From assembly GCA_019155205.2 (NCBI GenBank), contig JAHNZQ020000004.1, forward strand, positions 2,004,308 to 2,046,234: a stretch of DNA of 41,927 nt. Reading direction: 5' to 3'. Below the pieces are notes generated by a model. That model made no database searches. It saw only the letters and a list, made by a program, of their open reading frames with translations, and was not told where the DNA came from. Shown piece by piece: positions 29,312 through 37,832 of this stretch. The position numbers and the translations under genes are program-made. The stretch is from Gracilaria vermiculophylla (lineage: Eukaryota > Rhodophyta > Florideophyceae > Gracilariales > Gracilariaceae). Numbering within the stretch: position 1 is the first letter of the stretch; every line of letters begins with the position of its first letter.

Positions 29312-29343
29312 GGGGGGGGGGGGGGGGGGGGGGGGGGCGGCGG

Positions 29344-29397
<54 letters not shown>

Positions 29398-29605
29398 GGG
29401 GGGGGGGGTCGCGCAGGCGCGGGAGCGGATCCGGGGCGACGAGGGTGACGGCGGGGGCGGCGTCGAAGGTGCGCGGGCGGCGCAGGGCGCGNNNNNNNNN
29501 NNNNNNNNNNNNNNNNNNNNNNNNNNNNNNNNNNNNNNNNNNNNNNNNNNNNNNNNNNNNNNNNNNNNNNNNNNNNNNNNNNNNNNNNNNNGGGGGGGGG
29601 GGGGT

Positions 29606-29676
<71 letters not shown>
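29312..29676. repeat. Poly-G tracts around a 100-N assembly gap
   Basis: Runs of G on +: 29312-29337 (26), 29345-29396 (52), 29398-29408 (11), 29592-29604 (13) and 29606-29676 (71), with N at 29492-29591. The gap size of exactly 100 is a placeholder. The tracts separate the divergent genes starting at 29231 (-) and 29895 (+). They could form quadruplexes, but run lengths are not reliable. Confidence 0.95.
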
Positions 29677-29677
<1 letters not shown>

Positions 29678-29894
29678 GTGGGGCAGGGGGGGGGGCGTCG
29701 CGCGACGGGTGGGCGCGCCACGCGCGTGGTGATGTGGCGCGCGCGCGCGCGCGCTGTCAGCGAACGTGGCGCGCGCGCTGTGGGTGGCGCAGCGGCGGCG
29801 GTGGTGCGCGGGCGTTAAGGGGGAGCGCGGCGCGAGGTCGCGGCGCCAGCGGCGGCGGCGGCGGCGGTGAGCGACGGCGGCGACGGAGACGGCG

Positions 29895-31391
29895 ATGCGG
29901 CGGGCGGCGACGGCGACGGCGACGGCGATGCGGCGGGCGGCGACGACGGTGGCGTGGGTGGCGGCGGCGGTGGCGGTGAGCGCGGCGGTGGGGGCGCGGC
30001 GGGCGGCGGCGCAGCACGTGTGCCCGGTGGTGCTGCCGACGGAGGCGGCGGCGGCGGCGGCGGAGGCGCGCGTGATCGACGGGCGGCCGGCGGCGTACGC
30101 GGAGGCGCTGTTCCACGCGGCGCTGTCGTCGCCGCCGGCGCCGCGCGTGCGCGGGTGCACGGCGACGCGGCTGTCGCGGCGGTGGCTGCTGACGGCGGCG
30201 CACTGCGGGGTGACGACCAACTGGAGCGCGACGCTGGCGGCGGCGTCCATCTTCGGGGGGACGGCGGCGACGATCGAGCGCGTGATCACGCACCCCAACT
30301 ACACGCGGCCGACGGCGCGGCGCTTCGACGTGGCGCTGGTCAAGGTGCGGCCGGCGGCGCGCGAGGCGCGCGGCGCCGTGCACACCGTGCTGCTCAACGG
30401 CGACGGCGCGCTGCCGGCCGACGGCGCCTTCGTGCGCGTGTCCGGCTACGGCAAGACCACCGCCGGCGCGCCGGCCGCGGCGCAGTACGGCCGCCTGCGC
30501 TTCGCCGACATCCCCGTCGTGCCGTTCGCCGCGTGCCGCGCCGCCTACGCGCAGCTGCCGCGCGTGGGCGCGCTGCGCGCGCGCCGCCAGCTGTGCGCCG
30601 GCTACGCGCGCGGCGGCTGCGACGCGTGCGCCGGCGACTCCGGCGGCCCGCTGCTGCAGTACGACGCGCGCCGCCGCCCCGTGCAGGTCGCCCTCGTCAG
30701 CGCCGCCTACGGCTGCGCCCTGCGCGGCTTCCCCGGCATCAACGCCCGCGTCGACCCCGTGCTCCCGTGGATGCGCTCCGTCGGCGCCCGCTTCCGCACC
30801 GCCGACGCCCCCCCCCGCCAGCTCTTCGCCCCCCCCCTCCCCGCCCCCTCCCCGTCGCGCTCCCCCTCCGCCTCGCCCACCCCCCTCCCCCCCGCCGCCT
30901 TTCCACAGCTCACCCCCCAGCCCCTCCCCACCTTCCTCAACCCCCCCTCCCCCTCCCCCTTCTTGCCTGCCTCCCCCTCCTTGCCCGCCTTCCCCGAACC
31001 CGAACCCGACTCCGACTCCGACTCCGACCCCGACCCCGACCCCGACCCCAACCCCGACCCCACCGCCGCCGCCGGCCCCGTGCTAGTGGCCGAAGCCGCC
31101 TCCCCCCCGCCGCAGCCGCAGCCGCAGCCGCAGCCGCAGCCGCAGCCGCAGCCGCAGCCGCAGCCGCAGCCGCAGCCGCAGCCGCAGCCGCCGCAACAGC
31201 AGTCGCCGCAGCAGTCGCCGCCACCGCCGCCCGCGGCGCCGCCCGCCGCCGCCTTCAACCCCGGCCCCGACCGCGACCGCGACCGCGGCCGCGACAGCCC
31301 CCTGTCCACGCGCACCGTGGCCGCCGTGGCCGGCGCCGTCGGCGGCGCCGCCGCCGTGCTGAGCGCCACGCTCGTGCTCGCGCGCCGGTAG
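29895..31391 (+). CDS. Membrane-anchored trypsin-like serine protease
   Basis: 498 aa from ATG 29895 (a second Met at 29928 starts the hydrophobic signal sequence directly). Order: signal peptide; short propeptide with one Cys (C43); activation site R59|VIDG; S1 peptidase domain with catalytic H103 (LLTAAHC), D145 (RRFDVALVKV) and S249 (CAGDSGGP). D243, six residues before the Ser, predicts cleavage after Arg/Lys; the residue at the chymotrypsin-216 position is Ala, not Gly, which may narrow the pocket. After about residue 300 follows a long stalk: Pro/Ser-rich, an acidic DSDSDSDPDPDP stretch, a (PQ)n run, PQQQSPQQS; then a hydrophobic segment at about 474-496 and only RR beyond. So probably a type I, surface-anchored zymogen. 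Single exon. Confidence 0.88.
   Translation: MRRAATATATAMRRAATTVAWVAAAVAVSAAVGARRAAAQHVCPVVLPTEAAAAAAEARVIDGRPAAYAEALFHAALSSPPAPRVRGCTATRLSRRWLLTAAHCGVTTNWSATLAAASIFGGTAATIERVITHPNYTRPTARRFDVALVKVRPAAREARGAVHTVLLNGDGALPADGAFVRVSGYGKTTAGAPAAAQYGRLRFADIPVVPFAACRAAYAQLPRVGALRARRQLCAGYARGGCDACAGDSGGPLLQYDARRRPVQVALVSAAYGCALRGFPGINARVDPVLPWMRSVGARFRTADAPPRQLFAPPLPAPSPSRSPSASPTPLPPAAFPQLTPQPLPTFLNPPSPSPFLPASPSLPAFPEPEPDSDSDSDPDPDPDPNPDPTAAAGPVLVAEAASPPPQPQPQPQPQPQPQPQPQPQPQPQPQPPQQQSPQQSPPPPPAAPPAAAFNPGPDRDRDRGRDSPLSTRTVAAVAGAVGGAAAVLSATLVLARR
31110..31191 (+). repeat. (CAGCCG)n microsatellite coding (PQ)n
   Basis: A hexanucleotide array in the stalk of the protease gene; length changes keep the frame and would alter stalk length. 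Confidence 0.95.
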
Positions 31392-31400
31392 CCTGCCGCG

Positions 31401-31745
31401 CGCTCCGCCACGCCTTGCCGCCAAGTGCCACAACGCCTCGACGGCGCCGCGCGCTCCCTCACGCCTTGCCGCCAAGTGCAACAACGCCTCCGCGGCGACG
31501 CCCGCCCTCACGCCTTGCTGGTAAAGTGTAACATAGTCTCGACGGCGCCGCGCGCTCCCTCGCGCCTTGCCGCCAAGTGCAACAACGCCTCCGCGGCGAC
31601 GCCCGCCCTCACGCCTTGCTGGTAAAGTGTAACATAGCCTCGACGGCGCCGCGCGCTGCCTCACGCCTTGCCGCTAAAGTGCAACATAGCCTCGACAGCG
31701 CCGCCGTGCTGGGCGCCACATTCGTGCTCGCGCGCCGGAAGGGCT
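31401..31745 (+). repeat. Minisatellite downstream of the protease gene, with a copy of its 3' end
   Basis: CGCCTTGC starts repeat units at 31411, 31462, 31511, 31563, 31612 and 31664: alternating about 49-52 bp units forming a 101-bp higher-order period. The right edge (about 31700-31740, CGCCGCCGTGCTGGGCGCCA then CATTCGTGCTCGCGCGCCGG) is a diverged copy of the last coding bases of the protease gene at 31348-31388, with the stop codon changed to AAG. No separate gene is supported. Confidence 0.85.
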
Positions 31746-31866
31746 CCCCCCCAGGCGCTCAAACATTCCCAAAGTAGAACATGCCTCGACAGCGGCGCCG
31801 CGCGTGGCAATGCACCCCCCGTTTTAGGAAAGCGCCAGCGCCGCTGACACTTCCGCCCACCGTTCG

Positions 31867-31874
31867 CTTATAGC
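31867..31874 (+). promoter_or_regulatory. TATA-like box of the sulfotransferase gene
   Basis: CTTATAGC, 78 bp before ATG 31952. It is followed by a pyrimidine-rich leader (31905-31951). Confidence 0.5.
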
Positions 31875-31951
31875 GCCATCGGCGGCCGCCCGGACCGCGC
31901 TCGCCGTCCCTCCTCCTTCCCCACCCCCCCTTCCAACCCCTCTTTCCGCAA

Positions 31952-33100
31952 ATGACGCTCCCCCCCCCGTCGCTCAAGCGCGCGTGGCGCAACCGCCCCG
32001 TATTCATGTGCCAGCTGCAGCTCACTTTGCTGCTGCTGCTGCTCACCATGCTGCTGCTGCTCCCGTCCATGCCGCCGCCCACCTTCCTGTCCCCCGTGCC
32101 GCCCAACCCGTGCATCCCGTACGCCACCCCCCCGCCGCTCCCCCGCCACGTCCCGCCCTCCGTCTTCTTCCTGCACGTCCCCAAGACCGCCGGCACCCTC
32201 GTGTACAAGCTCCTGCTGCGGTACGCCAACAAGACGCGCGGCCTCGCCTGCACCTACCCCTTCGACGGCAACCGCCACCCCTTCTACTACTTCACCCTCG
32301 TGTCCCCGCCCCCGCCGCACGCCTTCCCCGCCGACTCGCTCGAGCGCCGCCTGCTGCACGCCGTCGGCAGCCGCTCGTACCGCGACCGCGCCCCGCTGCT
32401 GGCGCGCGGCGCCTGCCGCATCCTGCGCGGCCACGTCACCACCTCCGTCCTGGCCGCCTACGAGCAGCCCCCACTCACCATCACCGTCCTGCGCGAGCCG
32501 CTCGCCCGCTTCGTCTCCATGTACGAGTTTGCGCGCTCGATGGCCCGCTCCCGCCCGGGCGCCACCGGCTGGGACGACTGGCTGCGCGCCGACTCGCTGG
32601 CCAAGGAGCTCGCCAACTCCTCTTCGCTCTTCCACCGCCCCTTCTACGACGACGCCGGCGCCTGGATCGCCCGCCGCAACCAGGGCTTCTCGTTCCACTT
32701 CTACGGCGTGCTGCACCAGCTGTCGGGCATCACCCCGCGCTTCGACGGCGTCGCCGACCCCTTCCACTTCTCCGTGTCCAACGCCGCCCTCATGGCCGAC
32801 AACGCCAAGCGCAACCTGTGCGCCGTGCACCTCGTCGGCCTGCAGCACGACGTCGTCGCGCTCATCGACCGCTTTCTCCACCTCACGCAGCCGGTTGCGC
32901 GCTGGACCCGCCCCGAGCGCCTCGCCTTCCGCAGCGCCGTCCTCAACAAGACACCGGGCCGCATCAGCCGCAACGTCGACGACCACCTGCCCCCGCGCAT
33001 TAAGGCCGAGCTGCAGCGCCGCCTGCGCCACGAGATCGACGTTTACGAATTTGCGCGCCGCCTCGTCGCCTACCGCGCCGCCGTCGCCGCCCGCCGGTAG
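31952..33100 (+). CDS. Type II membrane carbohydrate sulfotransferase
   Basis: 382 aa. A short cytosolic N terminus (KRAWRNR), a signal anchor at about 22-38 (LTLLLLLLTMLLLL) and a Pro-rich stem lead to a PAPS-dependent sulfotransferase domain of the sulfotransfer_2 type (heparan-sulfate 2-O/6-O family). The 5'-phosphosulfate loop is HVPKTAGT at 75-82 with K78. The 3'-phosphate-binding motif is TVLREPLARFVSMYEF at 178-193 with R181 and S189. H161 in RGHVTT is a candidate catalytic base. Length and topology fit Golgi glycan sulfotransferases. In a red alga a sulfated cell-wall galactan would be a natural substrate; this is inference. Intron-less, same strand as the protease and channel genes. 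Confidence 0.87.
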   Translation: MTLPPPSLKRAWRNRPVFMCQLQLTLLLLLLTMLLLLPSMPPPTFLSPVPPNPCIPYATPPPLPRHVPPSVFFLHVPKTAGTLVYKLLLRYANKTRGLACTYPFDGNRHPFYYFTLVSPPPPHAFPADSLERRLLHAVGSRSYRDRAPLLARGACRILRGHVTTSVLAAYEQPPLTITVLREPLARFVSMYEFARSMARSRPGATGWDDWLRADSLAKELANSSSLFHRPFYDDAGAWIARRNQGFSFHFYGVLHQLSGITPRFDGVADPFHFSVSNAALMADNAKRNLCAVHLVGLQHDVVALIDRFLHLTQPVARWTRPERLAFRSAVLNKTPGRISRNVDDHLPPRIKAELQRRLRHEIDVYEFARRLVAYRAAVAARR

Positions 33101-33421
33101 CCCCGCCGCCCGCCCCCTCCCCCCCCCTCCCCCCACCTCCCCCGGCCGCGTGGTGTGATAGAGGGGAGAACAGTTTTGTTGATATACGTTTGCATATAAC
33201 TTTAAACAGCTGTATACCGATCACTATCAATTCAGTTCGTACCGCCCCTACAGGAAGGGGCCCGTCCCATCCGGCGCGTGGCGCGTGCGCTGGGGCTGTC
33301 GTCTGCCTGCCCTCCAGTCGCATTCTGCACCTCGTCTCCCCTCTCCCTCCGCCCCTCAGTCCTCTCCCCCCGCCTTCTATCTTCTCCCTTCCCCTCCCAA
33401 CCCACCCCCCCCCCATCCGCG
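33101..33421 (+). promoter_or_regulatory. Upstream region of the channel-like gene with CT-rich leader
   Basis: No gene. 33180-33210 is AT-rich with CATATAACTTTAAA, a possible TATA region about 220 bp before the ATG. 33310-33420 is almost all pyrimidine on the coding strand. The frame upstream of ATG 33422 is open, but its product is low-complexity and begins without ATG. Confidence 0.45.
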
Positions 33422-35422
33422 ATGGCGCCGTCGCCGCCGCCGCCGCCGCCGGAGCAGCAGCAGCAGCAGCAGCAGCAGCTCGACGCCTTCACGCAGGCCG
33501 CCAACCACCAATTGGCCGAGCTCCGCCGCCAGCACGACGCGCATTTGGCCGCCGGCGTCGACCACCTCGTGTGCGCCACGCAGCACGCCGCCGACGTCGT
33601 ACGCCGCGCCGCCGTCGTGCACCGCGCCGTCTGCGACATCGTCGCGCTGCCGCCGCCGCGCGACGACCACGTGCTGGCCGCCCGCCGCTACCTGCAAGGC
33701 CTGCTGCACCGCCTGCAGATCGCGCTGACGCAGCGCGACGTGCCCGCGCTGGCGCTGCTCACCGACGCCGCGCGCTGCGTGCTGGACGACCTCATGGTGG
33801 ACGGCAAAGGCGTGTTTGACGCCGTGCCGCTGCTGCTGCCGCCGCCGCCGCCGCTGCCGCCGCCGCCGCAGCCGCAGCTGCGCTCCGTGCGCATCGGCTC
33901 GGGCCGCCGCGCGCAGCAGGCAGCCGCCGCGGCGTGGCAGCACGACGACCACGTCATTCCGCCGTCCGCCGAGGAGGCGCGCCCGCGCGGCGCCGCCTTC
34001 GCCGCCGCCGCCAAGCCGTCGCTGTTCCAGTGGTCGTTCGACCAGTCGGACGCGCCGGGCGCCGCGTCGCGCTCGTGCTGCGGCCTGGGGTGCTCCGACC
34101 TCTCCAACAAGGACCGCGCCGTGCTGTGGCTGTACGTGCTCATGGTGCTGGGCGCCGTGGCGGCCGTGGCGGCCGTGACGGCGCAGTTTGTGCAGCAGGC
34201 GCTGTCGCCCGCCTCCTTCATCCGCTCCTCGCAGAGCGACCGCCTGCCCGCGCCCGTCGTGACCGTGTGCCTGAGCCAGCGCGGCGTGCCGTTCTCGCGG
34301 CTGCAGATGTTTAAGTTCATCGACTCGGAGCAGCGCTTGTACGCCGGCACCAACCCCGGGCTGTCGTTTGCGCAGCAGAATATCGACCAGTTCAAGAGCG
34401 TCGTCGAGCGCTTTTGGGACAACCCCAACGGCGAGGACTGCGATGGCAAGGTGGGCGACCACTTTCCGTTTCCGCTGCGCAGCCTCAACGACATTGCCAG
34501 CGGCGCGGCCTCCACGCGCTGTCGCCAGTGCTACCGCGTCGGCAACCGCCACTCGGCCGTCGTCAGCGACACGTCCTTTGAGAAAAGTGCCGTGCTCGAC
34601 ATGTACACCGACAATTACTTTCTGCAGTGTATAAAGAGTCAGGCGGGTCTGGACGACGCTGGCACTGAGTTCCTGCAGCAAATGATTGTCGACAACGGCG
34701 AGGAGATGGAACAACTTGGCATTGTTTCCGTCGTCAACGGCAGCGTCTCTGATCTGCGCGACGACGATGTGGAAAAAATCAGCTGGCAGCAGGCTTGTAA
34801 CATTTTCTACTTTGCGTACTTTCCCAAGAAGCTGAAGCGCGTAGACGAAAGCGTGGACATCCGCTACGAGTACAACGGCACGCAGTGGAGGCCAAAGGGG
34901 AACGGGCCGTACTTTGAGCCCAAGGTGGAGCCCAACTTGCTTCCGGAGGAGTCGCTGCAGATGTTTGTGAGCACCAACTCGACGACGCGCGACGGCCAAC
35001 TGGGGCGGCAGCACGACATGATTCTGATCGGCGCCGACACGCAGACGTTCGCCACCTTCCGTCCCATCGTGGTGTACGGCACGGACCGGTACGACATCAG
35101 CTCGTCGACGTCGGGGCTGCGCAGCGAGGGCGTCACGCCGCTGTTCGGCTTTTGGCTGCGCTACAAGATCTTCTACAATTACAACCGCTTCGTGGTGGAC
35201 GAGTACTACCGCGAGTCGACGTACCCGGCCGGCCAGTGGGTCGTGGACCTCACCGGGTACGCCACGCTGTTCACGGGCGCCAGCGTGTTCTCGCTGCTGC
35301 TGCTGCCGCTGCTGCGCGCGGTGCGGCGGCGCGAGCGCGCGCGGCTGCTGCGCCGCCGGCCGGAGGTGTACGTGTGGAGCCAGGCGCGGCCGCTGTCGCA
35401 CCCGACGCGGGAGCGCGTGTAG
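33422..35422 (+). CDS. DEG/ENaC-like two-transmembrane channel candidate
   Basis: 666 aa from ATG 33422. The N-terminal cytosolic part (1-232) has a Q8 run, a helical His-rich region and a Pro run. TM1 is about 233-258 (VLWLYVLMVLGAVAAVAAVT). Then a 350-residue Cys-containing ectodomain, and TM2 at about 611-632 (GYATLFTGASVFSLLLLPLL), with a basic 34-residue tail. Three features recall acid-sensing/epithelial sodium channels: two TM segments with a large ectodomain; LPAPVVTVCLSQ right after TM1, like the family's FPAVTxC; and a G-A-S triplet (619-621) in TM2 where the family has its G-x-S selectivity filter, preceded by an Asp-Leu-x-Gly segment. Overall similarity outside these motifs is not evident to me. 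Single exon, apart from a possible alternative 3' exon. Confidence 0.62.
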   Translation: MAPSPPPPPPEQQQQQQQQLDAFTQAANHQLAELRRQHDAHLAAGVDHLVCATQHAADVVRRAAVVHRAVCDIVALPPPRDDHVLAARRYLQGLLHRLQIALTQRDVPALALLTDAARCVLDDLMVDGKGVFDAVPLLLPPPPPLPPPPQPQLRSVRIGSGRRAQQAAAAAWQHDDHVIPPSAEEARPRGAAFAAAAKPSLFQWSFDQSDAPGAASRSCCGLGCSDLSNKDRAVLWLYVLMVLGAVAAVAAVTAQFVQQALSPASFIRSSQSDRLPAPVVTVCLSQRGVPFSRLQMFKFIDSEQRLYAGTNPGLSFAQQNIDQFKSVVERFWDNPNGEDCDGKVGDHFPFPLRSLNDIASGAASTRCRQCYRVGNRHSAVVSDTSFEKSAVLDMYTDNYFLQCIKSQAGLDDAGTEFLQQMIVDNGEEMEQLGIVSVVNGSVSDLRDDDVEKISWQQACNIFYFAYFPKKLKRVDESVDIRYEYNGTQWRPKGNGPYFEPKVEPNLLPEESLQMFVSTNSTTRDGQLGRQHDMILIGADTQTFATFRPIVVYGTDRYDISSSTSGLRSEGVTPLFGFWLRYKIFYNYNRFVVDEYYRESTYPAGQWVVDLTGYATLFTGASVFSLLLLPLLRAVRRRERARLLRRRPEVYVWSQARPLSHPTRERV

Positions 35423-35554
35423 CGGGGGAGGCGCGCGTCTTGGACGTCTCCGGTGCGCGTTGCTTCTCTCCACCAGGACGCGCGGGACGACAACAACGTC
35501 TTCGAGGGCGTCTTCGACGTACGGCATGCGGCGAATTGTAGCAGCGGGCGCTGA
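35417..35554 (+). other. Possible alternative 3' intron and C-terminal exon of the channel gene
   Basis: The last codon before the stop is GTG in GTGTAG at 35417. If this is a 5' splice site, a 60-bp intron would end at TTGCTTCTCTCCACCAG (35476). Splicing keeps phase and adds an acidic 25-residue tail (DARDDNNVFEGVFDV...) ending at TGA 35552-35554, replacing the final Val and stop. The polypyrimidine tract before CAG and the codon style of the extension support it; only sequence signals are seen. Confidence 0.35.
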
Positions 35555-36127
35555 CTTTTTGGGTAGCGGTGGCGACGCGTGTTCTGCCTGGGCGAGAGCA
35601 GAGCAGAGGTCGGCGAGTTCGCCAGACGCCGTATCTTCGCCAGATGAAGCTCTGCCCGATTCCGCAGCTGCAGTAATTGTAGGTGCAGCTCGCGATCGAG
35701 AGGGCCCGAGCCCAAAAAACAAGTCGTTCGCCAGACAGTTGTATTTGTGGACTGTACATCTGATACCCTTCTAAAAATATTGTAAAAAAAGCTCTTGATA
35801 TCCATTTTAACGTCTTTAGCCATTGCGCAAGGTATTTAAATGAATGACAACAAAGTATTTGTATTTGAGTTAAAATTACTAACTGATATAGTAACAACTT
35901 TAAATTTATACTCATGTGCAACATTCATACTTTCCTTTTAGAAGCGATTACTCACGACTTCTAACTTTTCAGAGCATGCACGTTAAATTCCGGATAAAAA
36001 GTGATGTACAAGTACAGACCTCCTGATATTTTGATGAAGAACATTGTTTTTACTACTGTGAAGTAGGTATTAATTTATCAATGCGATTCCATTGCATAGA
36101 ATGCGGCATAAATTGTGCCACGAAATA
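35555..36127. other. AT-rich intergenic stretch
   Basis: 35555-35775 is open in two frames with no domain; after 35775 the DNA is AT-rich. No gene is supported. Confidence 0.5.
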
Positions 36128-37403
36128 CAGACTGTTTCAAAAACATACGACATGCTGTGAAATCTCAAAAAACTACCCAGTGTATACTGTACGCCTACAA
36201 AAATAGGTTTCAGAAAAAAGTAAAGTCAAAAAACCGTTTCAAAAACATATGATCAGCAATAACAAATCTTTACTGCGCGACGCTCAATAGTTTATTTTGC
36301 ATTCCTTTTGCTGTCTAACGCCAATGAAACGTTTTGGCATCGAATTGATGTACTTTTCTACAGTTGAAACTGTTAAAGATTTCTAGCAGTTTTTAATACA
36401 GTTTTTGAGTACAAAAACTGTCTAAAAATGCCTTCCATGCGCATAAACCATTCTCGCCAGCAGTCTTCCAACGTTTTCAATTGGGTTAAAATCTAGTGCG
36501 CGCGCCGGTAACTCTAGAACAGATACTTCAGACTCCTGTAGCTAATTTCTGATTAAAGATGAAGTGTGTAGAGGCGCAGTGTCCTATTGAAAAAAGAAAA
36601 TTTCTTCATGAAAACATAAACCAAACGGTAGCAAATAACTTTATACAACTTCTTGATATTTTTCCGCACTCATGTTTGTTTCAATGAAGGCAATTTCTGT
36701 CAAACCTTTTTTAGAAATGCCTGCCCAAACCATTACAGAGCCTTCACCTGAATGCTTGGCATAAAATTCATGACGTTCTTTACGAAGATCGTGCCAATAA
36801 ATATAGCAATCTGGTCCGTCCAAATTGAACTTTTTTTCATCAGTAAGAATAACAGTTTCCCATTCTTTTTTCCAATAGGCTTTTACAGCACGCCTGACCA
36901 TCCTCTTGGACGTGTGATGGTTTTGGAGAAAGAGAGCGTTTTTAATTTTTTTATATTTAAATAAGTTTGTGCTGTTTATCTGCCTCCATATATTTGATTT
37001 AGAAAAGTTGAGATTAAGATTATTTCCAATTGTTTTGCACGATACTTTTCCTTTGCACAGCTCCCTTTTTAATACCTCTCTTATCTACCGGGCTGAGCTT
37101 CTTTGGGCGTCCAGAAGATGATTTTAAGCACTATAGAGTCGGGTTTTATAGAAAAGTAGCAATTGTGACCCTAGAACGCTTTAATTTTTTTGCGATAGCA
37201 CTGTAGGAATGTTTCTCGGCCTTTACCTTAACTATTTGAAGCTGTTGTTGCTTGAAAAGTGGCGGGCGTCGAGCCATTTCTATTATAAAAAAGACGGTGT
37301 ACATATCTTTTTGAAACGATTCTACATAGACTATGTGCAAAATCTAGTCTACAGTACAGTTTTGGCGCACTTTTGAGGGGTAATATGTTTTTGAAACGCA
37401 CTG
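36128..37403 (-). mobile_element. Tc1/mariner-like transposon, copy 2
   Basis: 1276 bp between TA dinucleotides (36126-36127 and 37404-37405). Ends are CAGACTGTTTCAAAAACATA (left) and, reversed, CAGTGCGTTTCAAAAACATA (right). The transposase is on -. It shares TIR core, length and orientation with copy 1. Confidence 0.9.
36280..37277 (-). pseudogene. Tc1/mariner transposase (DDE_3) remnant, copy 2
   Basis: Starts MARRPPLFKQQQLQIVKVKA at 37277 with a helix-turn-helix (YSAIAKKLKRSRVTI). The catalytic part is open at 36901-36641: VILTDEKKFNLDGPD with the first Asp, YIYWHDLRKERHE, GSVMVWAGISKKG. The second Asp appears as DTAPLHTS after an in-frame TAG (about 36590), and the third acidic residue as DFNPIENV near 36490. 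Frameshifts between the HTH and catalytic regions and several stops inactivate it. The motif set is the DD-E of Tc1-type transposases. Confidence 0.85.
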
Positions 37404-37832
37404 TAAAATCGAATGCTTTCTACTTAATTAGGTAGCACAAAAACGTTAACCCTTTTGACACGTGAAAATCGTAAAGTTTGTCTACCTAGGTAGACACAAA
37501 CACGACCCAATCAGAATGGGAAAAGAAGCTTGGTTAAAACTTGATAATCCACCCCTCATAGCAGTCAAAATGCTGCAGTGCCTTGTGTCAGAGTTAGGAC
37601 CTTAGCAATCTTGTGCTTCAAGCCGTTCTTAACAAGCGAAGACCGGCGGATGCATGCTCACTTTAGCCTTCTTATTGACCAGATAGACATTTTCCTAAAG
37701 TGTTCCTGATTGTCCTTCTGCTCGTACCCTGATAGGGCGTGCTGTACGTATGCCTCCCCCGCACTATTTAAAGTATGCCACTCAGCTTTTATGCGCCAAA
37801 TCAGTTTCTTGCCTTGGACATGCATTTACAGA
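37404..37832. other. Spacer between mariner copy 2 and the LTR element
   Basis: No gene. GTCTACCTAGGTAGAC (37480-37495) is a perfect 16-bp palindrome, with near-symmetric flanks. Confidence 0.6.

Noticed and set aside
29867..31531. 554-codon + frame overlapping the protease
   Set aside because: Shadow frame; only the 29895 frame carries the catalytic triad.
31868..33136. 422-codon - frame
   Set aside because: Antisense shadow of the sulfotransferase gene; no motifs.
33278..33421. 48-residue N-terminal extension of the channel frame
   Set aside because: No ATG at 33278 (GTG); the stretch is pyrimidine-tract translation. ATG 33422 was used.
33377..35722. 781-codon - frame
   Set aside because: Antisense shadow of the channel-like gene; product is Arg/His/Ala-rich low complexity.
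37480..37495. 16-bp palindrome as an operator
   Set aside because: A single short palindrome in a transposon-rich spacer with no gene nearby; no basis for function.
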